Positions 53,520 to 61,459 of a DNA stretch of 64,000 nucleotides are shown one piece after another; positions within the stretch are counted from its first letter, which is position 1, and each line of letters starts with the position of its first letter. The notes beneath the pieces are model-generated. The model had not been told where the DNA came from. It was given only the letters and a program-made list of their open reading frames with translations, and ran no database searches. The translations under genes were made by a program, and so were the position numbers. The DNA is from Rhodococcus erythropolis NBRC 15567 (lineage in GTDB: Bacteria > Actinomycetota > Actinomycetes > Mycobacteriales > Mycobacteriaceae): contig NZ_BCRM01000008.1 in NCBI RefSeq assembly GCF_001552595.1, positions 214,366 through 278,365 of the forward strand, given 5' to 3'.

Positions 53520-53936
53520 TTAGGCTGCTGCCGACCATGACGACCACTCCACATCGCGGACGGCTATCACCTGTCCGTGCGGTCGGTGATCTACGTACTG
53601 CGGATACTTTGCGGCCAAAGCGTCGATTGCGCTCTCGGACTCCTTGGTACCGGGGCCGAGGACCTCCGCGCGTCCGTCGACGCGGACCCACCAGAGTGCG
53701 GACCAGTTGTCGTCGTAATGATCGACGAGCAGGCTCGCACGCCCCGTCTCGGTGATGTTCCGGAGCCTGCGAAGAGCGGTGGTGGTCTTCGGTTTGTGGT
53801 CGACGCAGGAATAGACGGTGTCGCCGACCAAAACGAATACCAGCGGCACGATGTGCGGAACGCCGGCCGCATCTGCCGTTGCCAGGTGAGCCACCCGCGC
53901 GGCTTCAAATCGTGCTCTCGGGTCGTCCATATTCAC
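53520..53936 (-). CDS. PPOX-class F420-dependent oxidoreductase-like protein
   Basis: Encodes 138 residues of split-barrel flavin/deazaflavin-binding fold: ARVAHLATADAAGVPHIVPL, then DHKPKTTTALRRLRNI and a late WWVRVDGRAEVL. It fits the TIGR03668-type F420-binding subfamily typical of actinobacteria that make coenzyme F420. Substrate unknown. It sits between the cyclase gene and the divergent PHP-domain gene. Confidence 0.88.
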   Translation of the reverse strand: MNMDDPRARFEAARVAHLATADAAGVPHIVPLVFVLVGDTVYSCVDHKPKTTTALRRLRNITETGRASLLVDHYDDNWSALWWVRVDGRAEVLGPGTKESESAIDALAAKYPQYVDHRPHGQVIAVRDVEWSSWSAAA

Positions 53937-53990
53937 AGCGTAAGGGGATCAAGGCTTGCCGCGAGCCGCTGCTGACGGAACAGTGGTCTC

Positions 53991-54992
53991 ATGGAACCGG
54001 ATGAAGCGCTTCGGGAGATCGCCTACTGGCTCGAACGATCACGCGCTGAAACGCACCGCGTCAAGGCCTATCGCCGAGCTGCGGAGGTCTTTGCTGGATT
54101 GTCCGACGAGCAGAAGGAGTCTCGCCGGAAGGCCGACAGTTGGAAGGCTCTCACCGGCATCGGGCCCAAGACGGCAATGATCATCGCCCAGTCGTACGAC
54201 GGCGTCCCCGAGTATCTCGAGGAACTGCGGGGGCAGGCGGAGCCCATCGGCGACGGCCCATTGCGCCAAGCGCTGCGCGGCGATCTCCACACACACTCCG
54301 ACTGGTCCGACGGCGGAAGCCCCATCGAAGAGATGATGCGACGCGCAGCAGCACTCGGCCACGACTACTGCGCCCTCACCGATCATTCGCCTCGCCTCAC
54401 TGTTGCCAACGGGCTGTCCGCGGAGCGTCTACGTTCGCAACTCGACGTGATAGCCGGGTTGAATGCCGAACTGGCTCCCTTCCGCATCCTCACGGGAATC
54501 GAGGTGGACATCCTCGAGGACGGTTCACTCGATCAGGATCCCGATCTACTCGACGAACTCGACATCGTGGTGGCGAGCGTGCACTCGAAGCTGCGGTCCG
54601 AACGCGAGGCGATGACCCGCAGAATGCTTGCTGCAGTGCGAAATCCGCGTGTCGATATTCTCGGGCATTGCACTGGGCGTCTTGTCGAGGGCGCTCGCGG
54701 AACCCGGCCCGAGTCGCAGTTCGACGCGGAGAAAGTGTTCGAGGCTTGCCGAGAATCAGGGACCGCCGTCGAGATCAACTCCCGACCGGAGCGTCGTGAC
54801 CCGCCTTCGCGTTTGATCGAGTTGGCCCGCGATCTCGATTGTCTCTTCTCCATCGATACAGACGCCCATGCCCCCGGTCAGCTGGCTTGGCAGGGCTACG
54901 GCTGTGACCGGGCCGAAAAGTGCGGCGTCGAAGCGGATCGGGTGATCAATACCTGGACCGCCGAAAATCTTCTGGAGTGGGCGGGCAATTGA
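53991..54992 (+). CDS. PHP-domain phosphoesterase with helix-hairpin-helix (PolX C-half-like)
   Basis: Encodes 333 residues. An N-terminal helical region with a hairpin motif (ALTGIGPKTAMIIAQSY, about 53-69) is followed by a PHP domain (about 95-325) with full metal motifs: GDLHTHSDWSDG, LTDHS, GIEVDIL, VASVHS, ILGHCTG and IDTDAH. It resembles the C-terminal half of bacterial DNA polymerase X, but the catalytic polymerase palm is missing, so it may be a 3'-5' exonuclease or phosphatase linked to DNA repair. Convergent with the HNH gene, with a hairpin between the stops. Confidence 0.9.
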   Translation: MEPDEALREIAYWLERSRAETHRVKAYRRAAEVFAGLSDEQKESRRKADSWKALTGIGPKTAMIIAQSYDGVPEYLEELRGQAEPIGDGPLRQALRGDLHTHSDWSDGGSPIEEMMRRAAALGHDYCALTDHSPRLTVANGLSAERLRSQLDVIAGLNAELAPFRILTGIEVDILEDGSLDQDPDLLDELDIVVASVHSKLRSEREAMTRRMLAAVRNPRVDILGHCTGRLVEGARGTRPESQFDAEKVFEACRESGTAVEINSRPERRDPPSRLIELARDLDCLFSIDTDAHAPGQLAWQGYGCDRAEKCGVEADRVINTWTAENLLEWAGN

Positions 54993-55007
54993 GAGCATGC
55001 CGGAATG

Positions 55008-55034
55008 GGTCACCGAGGCGTTTGCTCGGTGACC
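55008..55034. terminator. Bidirectional terminator hairpin
   Basis: GGTCACCGAG-N7-CTCGGTGACC is a perfect 10-bp stem located between the convergent PHP and HNH genes. There is no T-run on either side. Confidence 0.75.
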
Positions 55035-55041
55035 TCCGGGT

Positions 55042-56418
55042 TCAGATCCGTGTGGTGGAGCGACGGGGTTTCTGGTCGGGGTCGATGCCTGGCGGTGGGA
55101 TGAACCAGGGCAGGTGATCAGCGCCTACCTGGATTTCCCATTGTCCGGTGAATCCGGGTTTTCGGTGCATCAGGGTGTGGTGGGTTCGGCAGAGCAGGAC
55201 CAGGTTGTCCATGACGGTTGGTCCTCCTTTGGCCCAGTGTTTGATGTGGTGGGCGTCGGTCCAGGCGGGGACGCAGTCGCAGCCGGGGAAGGCGCATCCT
55301 TTGTCGCGGGCGATCAGGGCGGTGCGTTGTGCTGCGGTGACAAGCCTTTTGAGTGGGGTGACGTCGAGTGGGGCACCGTTTTCGTCGAGGAGGACGGCGC
55401 CGAGCATGCAGTCGCAGGCGATCATGCGGGTGCGGCCGACGCTCAGTGGTCCCATCCAGGGCATGTGGCCGACATCGAGATCTTGTTTGTCGAGATCCGG
55501 CATGCCAAGGTCCAGGGTGTCGAGGTCGTCACGGTCGGACGGGTCGGTAGTCGTGGTGCGGCCTGTTGAGTCGCCTGCGGTGGAGGCGCATTCACGGTGG
55601 TAGGCCAGGTCTTTGGCGTTGATGTGCACGTTCAGGTGTGGGCGTTGGCCGCCGTCGATACCGGTGGCAGCGTTGTCGAGGTAGCGCCGGATCAGCTCTG
55701 CCATGGCGTCTGCGTTGCGTGTGGCGGCGGGTCGTTTGTCGGGTGTGCCGTCCTTGGCGGGGGTGGGCATGGAGAGGCTGGAGAGGGCGGAGAGAAGCAT
55801 CTCGCCGGTCACTCCGTCGAAATCGCCTCGCACGGAGACTCTTCCGTTGAGGGTCGGGGAGATGCGCAGTTCGTTGCGATCGGTGTCTTCGCTTGGTGGT
55901 ATGTCGTCGGATTCGAACATGTGCTCGAGGACGCTGATGGCGTAGCGCAGTTTGACGGTGGTTGCTTCGACGCCGGATGCTGCCGCGAGGAGTGTGTCGC
56001 GGCAGTACGGTAGCGCGGCGTCGGGCATTGTTTTGGGTGGGGATTCGCAGAACGCCACGATCAGTGCTGCGTGCTCGAAAGTGAGTTCGCCGGAGTCGAA
56101 TTGGTCTTCGATCTCGGGGAATGACCGTAGGGCTTTGCCTAGGGTTGCGATTCTTCTGCCGGTGGAGATTTGCAGCATGGTGTGGTTCGCGAGCCATTGT
56201 CCGGTGCCGCGGTAGCAGAGTACTTGTTCGTCCGGGTTCAACGTCAGGGTGTCGACGGCGGCCACTCGAATGGCTTCCAGGCGAAGGATTTCCGCTGATG
56301 CGGTGATGGCGATCTCGCGGACGTCGCTGGGGTGCAGCCGCCACAATCGTCCGCGCACACCCACAGCGGAGCTGTTGACCACGGCAGTGACAGCGTCGTC
56401 GATGGTGTCGATCGTCAT
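55042..56418 (-). CDS. DUF222-HNH endonuclease family protein (13E12-repeat type)
   Basis: Encodes 458 residues from ATG 56418; an in-frame GTG lies at 56436. DUF222 occupies about 20-330. The HNH nuclease motif near the C-terminus is intact: CAFPGCDCVPAWTDAHHIKH, then WAKGGPTVMDNLVLLCRTHH. An Asp-rich linker (about 285-315) joins them. This family is multicopy in actinobacteria (13E12/REP13E12 proteins). Function is unsettled; some members are LexA-controlled, and a LexA-like box lies upstream here (56449-56464). Confidence 0.9.
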   Translation of the reverse strand: MTIDTIDDAVTAVVNSSAVGVRGRLWRLHPSDVREIAITASAEILRLEAIRVAAVDTLTLNPDEQVLCYRGTGQWLANHTMLQISTGRRIATLGKALRSFPEIEDQFDSGELTFEHAALIVAFCESPPKTMPDAALPYCRDTLLAAASGVEATTVKLRYAISVLEHMFESDDIPPSEDTDRNELRISPTLNGRVSVRGDFDGVTGEMLLSALSSLSMPTPAKDGTPDKRPAATRNADAMAELIRRYLDNAATGIDGGQRPHLNVHINAKDLAYHRECASTAGDSTGRTTTTDPSDRDDLDTLDLGMPDLDKQDLDVGHMPWMGPLSVGRTRMIACDCMLGAVLLDENGAPLDVTPLKRLVTAAQRTALIARDKGCAFPGCDCVPAWTDAHHIKHWAKGGPTVMDNLVLLCRTHHTLMHRKPGFTGQWEIQVGADHLPWFIPPPGIDPDQKPRRSTTRI

Positions 56419-56448
56419 GAGAACCCCCCGTTCCACCTTCCATCATAC

Positions 56449-56464
56449 TCGAACATACTTTCGA
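56449..56464 (-). promoter_or_regulatory. LexA/SOS-box-like site upstream of the HNH gene
   Basis: TCGAACATACTTTCGA matches the mycobacterial SOS box TCGAAC-N4-GTTCGA at 11 of 12 fixed bases. It lies in a longer inverted repeat, ACTCGAA-N6-TTCGAGT (56447-56466), about 30 bp before the start codon, where LexA would block transcription. Confidence 0.65.
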
Positions 56465-56538
56465 GTCAAGGGTTTTTTGGGGGAAGGTGAGGCTGAGCCT
56501 GCCGTCGCGATTCTGTTGTTCGAGAGCAGATTCCGTCG

Positions 56539-57450
56539 CTAGAGCATCAGCGCCGGATCTGTAGTCAGTTCGATGTTCAGCCACGGTTCGTAGGGGAGAT
56601 CGGCGAGGCTGGTGGCGAACGAGCGTCGTACTGCGTCTTCACCGTCGATGTCCCAGCTGTGTGGCGCGACCATGAACGTCGCTTCGATATACAGCTTGCG
56701 ACCCACCTTGCTCATGGTGAGAGTCGGTTCGTCCAAACCGAATTCGTCGCGGACGGCGGTGATGGCTTCGTGCACGCGGGCCTGAACGTTTTCGCCGGGA
56801 GCACCTTCGAGGAGTTCGATCAGTGCGGTTCGCAGAAGTGCGTACGGTTGCGGGACCAACATCGCGCAGCCGAGGAGGACCAAGACGGAGTCGACATATC
56901 GGTCGGCGTCGGAGAAATCTGTGCGGCCCAGGATCATTGCGACGACAGCACCGACTGCGACCAGCGCGCTGAAGGCAGCCGACGCTCCCCATTGCCTGGC
57001 TTCGGCGACGAGCAGATCAGATGTGCGGTCGACTTGTCCGACGTATCGCCAGATGATGATCGACACCACTGCGCTGACAGCGCCGTATGCCACCAGAGAC
57101 CCCGCGGTGACGTCGGCTCCGCCCGCGAGGATGACACGAACTGCCTCGACTGCGGCGTAGGCGAGCGTCGCCAGTAGTGCCATGCCCTGGACAGCGATGA
57201 CTACCGGGATCAATGCCTCCTTACCGAAGGGGAAGCGTGCGGTGGGGCCCGAGTCGGCTATCCGCGAGACCCGCAGCGACAGCGCCGTCAACACCATTCC
57301 GATGAGGGCGTACACACCGTCGAGCAGGATCACCTGGGACTGAGAGATCCAGCCCCAGAATGCGGCGAGCACAGCCAACGCCGTTGCGACCACGAGCGAG
57401 TACCGCAGAGCCTTGCGTTCGCGGGTAGCGCTGTCTTCCTTGGTGCCCAT
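56539..57450 (-). CDS. CDF-family cation-efflux-like protein with degenerate metal site
   Basis: Encodes 303 residues from ATG 57450 (MGTKEDSATRER); the 18 upstream residues are probably not translated. Six membrane helices and a C-terminal cytosolic domain fit cation diffusion facilitators, including FPFGKEAL for the SFGHGKxE loop. The transport site needs DxxxD in TM2 and HxxxD in TM5. Here these read LDGVYAL and ARQWGASA, leaving one of four ligands. It may carry a different ion or have lost transport. It shares its strand with the HAD hydrolase gene upstream, 72 bp away. Confidence 0.83.
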   Translation of the reverse strand: MGTKEDSATRERKALRYSLVVATALAVLAAFWGWISQSQVILLDGVYALIGMVLTALSLRVSRIADSGPTARFPFGKEALIPVVIAVQGMALLATLAYAAVEAVRVILAGGADVTAGSLVAYGAVSAVVSIIIWRYVGQVDRTSDLLVAEARQWGASAAFSALVAVGAVVAMILGRTDFSDADRYVDSVLVLLGCAMLVPQPYALLRTALIELLEGAPGENVQARVHEAITAVRDEFGLDEPTLTMSKVGRKLYIEATFMVAPHSWDIDGEDAVRRSFATSLADLPYEPWLNIELTTDPALML

Positions 57451-57522
57451 GAAATCCAAACCGCCTGTCCGTTTCGATATTCCTTCACGTAGGAATACCA
57501 GCAACGACGCGCAGGCACGGCA

Positions 57523-58221
57523 TCAGTGGACCAATTGCGCTGCCAGATCGAGAAAGTCCTCGGCGTTGATGTCGAACTCGTCGGAGAATGACACATCGGG
57601 ATTGCCCCTGGCTCCGAATTCGACTGGTCGGGCTATGAAGGCTGTGCGGAACCCGAGAGCTTTGGCCGCCCGGATGTCATATTTGTGGCTGGCAACCATC
57701 ATGATCTCGGCCGTGTCGAACCCGAGGTATCGAGCAGCCAGGTGGTAGATCTTCGGATCTGGTTTGAAGACACCGGCCATTTCGGCGGTGAAGACGGCAT
57801 GCCATGGCAGATTTCCGTGCCGGGAGATGCTGACTGCGGCATTCACATCGGCGTTGGACAAGGCAGCGATTGTGTACTGCTGGCGCAGGGTTGTCAGGCC
57901 TGCGACGGTGTCCGGCCACGGGTCCAGGAATTTCCAGGCGGTGGTGAGTTCTTCCTGTTCGGCATCGGAAAGTTCGATGCTCTCGCGGGCCAACAGCTTG
58001 CGCAGAGCCTCGCGGTACACCGAATGTACTGTCACCCATTCGCCTGTGGAGTCGTCGGCCTCGGAGGTGTTCGCGAAGTACTCAGCGCGCCAGAGATTGA
58101 CGAATCTTGGCCAGTCGACGTCGGCGTCGGTGATCCGACGGGCCTCGCGGCACAGGGTGCTGTGAAAATCGGTCGCTGTGCCCTGGACGTCGAACAGCAG
58201 TGCTTTGATCTTCTCGCGCAC
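57523..58221 (-). CDS. Haloacid dehalogenase type II-like HAD hydrolase
   Basis: Encodes 232 residues. HAD motif I is LLFDVQGT (nucleophile Asp10), motif II is ALSNAD, the motif III Lys is in GVFKPDPKIYHLAARYLG and motif IV is MMVASHKYDIRAAKALGF. The layout fits L-2-haloacid dehalogenase, but motif I has Gln where phosphatases have the acid/base Asp, as expected for dehalogenases. The substrate is unknown. It starts 110 bp from the divergent glucosylglycerate hydrolase gene. Confidence 0.88.
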   Translation of the reverse strand: MREKIKALLFDVQGTATDFHSTLCREARRITDADVDWPRFVNLWRAEYFANTSEADDSTGEWVTVHSVYREALRKLLARESIELSDAEQEELTTAWKFLDPWPDTVAGLTTLRQQYTIAALSNADVNAAVSISRHGNLPWHAVFTAEMAGVFKPDPKIYHLAARYLGFDTAEIMMVASHKYDIRAAKALGFRTAFIARPVEFGARGNPDVSFSDEFDINAEDFLDLAAQLVH

Positions 58222-58331
58222 AAGCCCTCCACTTCGAGATCGCCTGACGGTGTTGCCACATTATCGCGGTTACGGCGCCCGATTCGTGCTCGATGAGCGC
58301 AAAGGCGCCGCGCGTCGCAAAATAGACATCT

Positions 58332-59669
58332 ATGGCCGACCGCGGATTTACCCCGACTCAGCTCGCCGCCCGAGCTGCCTACCTGCTGCGCGGAAACGAC
58401 CTGGGCACGATGACGAGCGCTGCCCCGAAGCTGTATCCCCACATGTGGAGCTGGGACGCCGCGTTCGTCGCGGTAGGTTTGGCGCCGCTCAGCGTCGAAC
58501 GGGCGGTAGTAGAGCTCGATACCTTGCTTTCGGCTCAGTGGAAGAACGGAATGATTCCGCACATCGTGTTCGCGAACGGTGTCGACGGCTACTTCCCCGG
58601 CCCGACGCGTTGGGATGTCAATGCGTTGGCAGCGCATGCTCCTTTGGGTACCGCTACGTCGGGAATCACCCAACCCCCCGTTCACGCGATTGCGGTGCAG
58701 CGGATTCTCGATCATTCGCGTCGGCACGGACGTACGACGCGTGCGGTCGCGGAAGAGTTCCTCGACCGGCGCTGGAGTGATCTGGTTCGGTGGCACCGCT
58801 GGTTGGCGGAGGCCCGCGATCTCGACGGCAACGGCCGCATCGCGCTCTATCACGGGTGGGAATCGGGGATGGACAATTCTCCGCGATGGGATCTGGCGTA
58901 CGCGAATGTTGTTGCGGGACAAGTGCCTGCGTATCAGCGCGCTGATCTCGCTGTGGTGACCGACTTGTCTCAGCGACCCACGGATCACGAATACGACCGC
59001 TACCTTTGGCTTCTCGAAGAGATGAAGGCCGTGAGGTACGAGGATTCTCAACTCGCCACTGCCATGAGTTTTGCCGTGGAGGACGTGTTTGTCAGTGCGG
59101 TTTTCTCGATGGCATGTGACGTTTTGGCAACTATCGGTGAGGAGCATTCGCGACCAAACTCCGACGTCCGTGATCTGCGCGGTTGGGCAGATCGATTCCG
59201 GCAGGGCGTAATTGCCACCACCGATGAACGATCGGGTGCAGCAAAGGATTTCGATCTTCGCACCGGACGATGGGTTCATACCGAGACCATCGCGATGTTT
59301 GCGCCGTTGCTGTGCGGCGGCCTGAGCCGTGATGCCGAGCGCGCGCTGTTGCGCACTTTCGAGGGGCCCAAATTCTGTGGTCACCCGGACATGCGATTTG
59401 CCGTCCCACCGTCGACGTCGCCGGTTTCCGGCGATTTCCGTCCTCGGGAGTATTGGCGTGGCCCGGTGTGGCCGGTGATCACGTGGTTGTTCTCGTGGGC
59501 GTTCGCGCGTCGGGGGTGGGCCGAGCGATCGCACGTCTTGCGTTCGGAGGGGTTGCGGCAGGCCAGTGATGGCAGCTTTGCCGAATACTACGAGCCTTTC
59601 ACCGGTGAGCCGCTGGGCAGCATGCAACAGTCGTGGACCGCGGCGGCTGTTCTCGATTGGCTCGGTTGA
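58332..59669 (+). CDS. Glucosylglycerate hydrolase (GH63-type)
   Basis: Encodes 445 residues, one fewer than the Mycolicibacterium hassiacum enzyme. The (alpha/alpha)6 barrel motifs are clear: MWSWDAAFVAVGLA, MIPHIVF, FPGPTRWD and YHGWESGMDNSPRWD with candidate acid Asp181. EYWRGPVWPVITW follows, then SFAEYYEPFTGEPLG with candidate base Glu418. The two acids are one residue off from Asp182/Glu419 of that enzyme, as I recall them. It releases glucose and glycerate from glucosylglycerate, a solute stored under nitrogen limitation. No biosynthetic partner is in the window. Confidence 0.9.
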   Translation: MADRGFTPTQLAARAAYLLRGNDLGTMTSAAPKLYPHMWSWDAAFVAVGLAPLSVERAVVELDTLLSAQWKNGMIPHIVFANGVDGYFPGPTRWDVNALAAHAPLGTATSGITQPPVHAIAVQRILDHSRRHGRTTRAVAEEFLDRRWSDLVRWHRWLAEARDLDGNGRIALYHGWESGMDNSPRWDLAYANVVAGQVPAYQRADLAVVTDLSQRPTDHEYDRYLWLLEEMKAVRYEDSQLATAMSFAVEDVFVSAVFSMACDVLATIGEEHSRPNSDVRDLRGWADRFRQGVIATTDERSGAAKDFDLRTGRWVHTETIAMFAPLLCGGLSRDAERALLRTFEGPKFCGHPDMRFAVPPSTSPVSGDFRPREYWRGPVWPVITWLFSWAFARRGWAERSHVLRSEGLRQASDGSFAEYYEPFTGEPLGSMQQSWTAAAVLDWLG

Positions 59670-59725
59670 GTGAACATTCCCTGAATTAGCGGACAAAACG
59701 GACTAGTCGACCTTACTCTCGGGAA

Positions 59726-60472
59726 ATGGTCGAGCGACGGATCGTCAGGACACTGGGCAAGCTCACCCCGATCGCGATGGCAGCTGCCATCGCGATCACG
59801 GCACCTGGCCTCGCCGCTGCCGACGCTCCCCGCGGCCCGGACGTCTCGTCGTGGCAGCACGTGGACGGAACCGGAATCGACTGGTTCCAGGTCAAGGCGT
59901 CAGGGCACGAGTTCGCGATGGTCAAGGCCACCGAGTCGCTCAACTACGTCAATCCGTACTTCATCCAGGATTGCCTGGTCATGCGCGCCGCCGGCGTCTC
60001 GCGCGGGGCCTACCACTACGCAGATGTTCGCCAGTCCCCCGAAGCCCAGGCCGCCTTCTATTCGGCGATCGTCCTGGGTATCAACGGACCTGGTGACCTG
60101 CCGCCCGTCCTGGATCTCGAGGACGCGAAGGGACTGCCCGCCGGTCAGGTCATCGACTGGACTCATCGCTACCTGAATACAGTCCAGGCACTTACCGGGC
60201 GGCAGCCCATCATTTACACGTATCCCAACTTCTGGCGCACTCAGATGGCCAACACCACCGAGTTCAACCACTACCCGCTGTGGATCGCCGATTACAACGG
60301 GCAGAACGCTCCGGGCCCGCTGCCCGGCGGTTGGTCCAACTGGACCTTCTGGCAGTACACCAGCACCGGACGCATCCCCGGGATCACCGGAAACACTGAT
60401 ATCAACGTTTACAGCGGGGCGCAGGGCGATTTCGATCGCTACGCCAACAGTGTGGGGTTCGGCAGCAGCTAG
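59726..60472 (+). CDS. Secreted GH25 lysozyme-like muramidase
   Basis: Encodes 248 residues. A signal peptide (1-33, ending LAAADAP) precedes a GH25 barrel with GPDVSSWQ (catalytic Asp), FAMVKATESLNYVNPYF, RGAYHYADVR, PPVLDLED (catalytic acids) and WTFWQYTSTGRIPGI. It should cleave the MurNAc-GlcNAc bond of peptidoglycan outside the membrane. There is no extra cell-wall-binding domain. It stands alone and is followed by a strong terminator. Confidence 0.92.
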   Translation: MVERRIVRTLGKLTPIAMAAAIAITAPGLAAADAPRGPDVSSWQHVDGTGIDWFQVKASGHEFAMVKATESLNYVNPYFIQDCLVMRAAGVSRGAYHYADVRQSPEAQAAFYSAIVLGINGPGDLPPVLDLEDAKGLPAGQVIDWTHRYLNTVQALTGRQPIIYTYPNFWRTQMANTTEFNHYPLWIADYNGQNAPGPLPGGWSNWTFWQYTSTGRIPGITGNTDINVYSGAQGDFDRYANSVGFGSS

Positions 60473-60510
60473 TTTGCGGCGGGGGCCCTTGGCTCCGTGG
60501 TGCCCGGTTC

Positions 60511-60564
60511 GGGCCCTTTCGCCCTCGATGCATTTGCCTCGAGGCACGCGGAAGGGCCCTTTTT
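60511..60564 (+). terminator. Intrinsic terminator after the GH25 gene
   Basis: GGGCCCTTTCGC pairs with GCGGAAGGGCCC (one mismatch) around an inner CCTCGA/TCGAGG stem, followed by TTTTT on the plus strand. It begins 38 bp after the stop. Confidence 0.85.
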
Positions 60565-61300
60565 GGCACTCTTGTGACGCTTGGCTGGTTAGTCCGGTTG
60601 TTGCTCGTCAGTTACGAGAATTCTGCCGAGTGGTAGCCACGGTCGCTGAACTTTCGACTAGCTGAGCAGGATCAGAAAATAGCTATGGCAGAAAATGAGC
60701 AGGACTGCTCCAACCGAAAAGCTACAAAACGGACTTGAAGTTGGGTCTGGATCGAAGGCGCCGACCCGGTTTCGGTCGAAGATGGCGCCTCGCAACCCAA
60801 TTATCGGAGCGCCGGAGTGCTTCGTTACCGGCAGCCGTCGCCGGGTGCGGTCTGGACCAATTCGATAAATTTCTACGTGCTTGCACGGGCGATTGGACTC
60901 CATTCAGTACGGAGTTTCCGTTCATGGTTCGAGGGGCTGTGGCGCATCCAACAGGCCTTATCCATATTGGGCATTCGTCCAGATTCCTGGTCGCCTCGAA
61001 GTTGGTCGTCACCCGATCTGGTCAGCGGAAACGCTGAATGCCATCGCGTCCGGCGCAGTGCCGTGCGCCGAGGGCTGAATTGTTCGCTTGAACAACGCTG
61101 CTCCTCGAAGCTTGTCCGATCTACGAACAAAAACGTCGATCGGTCTGCTTTGTCTGACTTTCGATGGGCAAGCTCCCGGTTATCTGTTATCTTGAACCAG
61201 ATAACTGGAAGGTTGCTCTCGATTTGCACGGATTTCGAGGGCCAAGGTCCTGTTCAGGGCGGCTCTTCCAACACGCAGGTGTTTCCGAAGAGGAGCTCGA
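60565..61300 (+). other. About 0.74 kb with no convincing gene
   Basis: Several short open frames on both strands have no recognisable motifs, no ribosome-binding site and codon use unlike the neighbours. I saw no transposase fragment. The region holds an inverted repeat at 61176-61208, and a purine-rich GAAGAGGAG at its right end serves the small ORF at 61301. It is probably the regulatory upstream region of the surface-protein gene. Confidence 0.5.
61176..61208. promoter_or_regulatory. Inverted repeat upstream of the surface-protein operon
   Basis: CCGGTTATCTG-N11-CAGATAACTGG is an 11-bp inverted repeat with one mismatch, 92 bp before the small ORF. The AT-rich TTATCT elements could overlap a -10 region, so an operator or a stem in the 5' leader are both possible. 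Confidence 0.4.
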
Positions 61301-61459
61301 ATGACAGGACCGGCAACAGCGTCCGGTGTGAGGTCGATCAGCCGAAAACAGGCGGATCGACCCGAACCAACCGATCAATCGGGAGTTCGCGCCAGCGCTC
61401 TCGCATCTCCGTCCACCGAACATCGATCAGGCACATCCTGGGGAGTAAGAAATGCCTAA
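61301..61459 (+). CDS. 52-residue leader ORF coupled to the surface-protein gene
   Basis: Encodes 52 residues, Ser/Thr/Arg-rich, starting MTGPATASGVRSISRKQADR. It has one of the best ribosome-binding sites in the region (GAAGAGGAGCTCGA before ATG), and its TAA overlaps the next gene's start by 8 bp (AATGCCTAA). No signal peptide, Cys or known motif is present. It could be a leader peptide that controls translation of the long secreted protein through coupling, or a small protein of its own. The evidence is the Shine-Dalgarno site and overlap only. Confidence 0.45.
   Translation: MTGPATASGVRSISRKQADRPEPTDQSGVRASALASPSTEHRSGTSWGVRNA

Noticed and set aside
58032..59696. 554-codon minus-strand frame over the glucosylglycerate hydrolase gene
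   Set aside because: Antisense to a gene with clear catalytic motifs, overlaps the HAD gene, and shows no domain.
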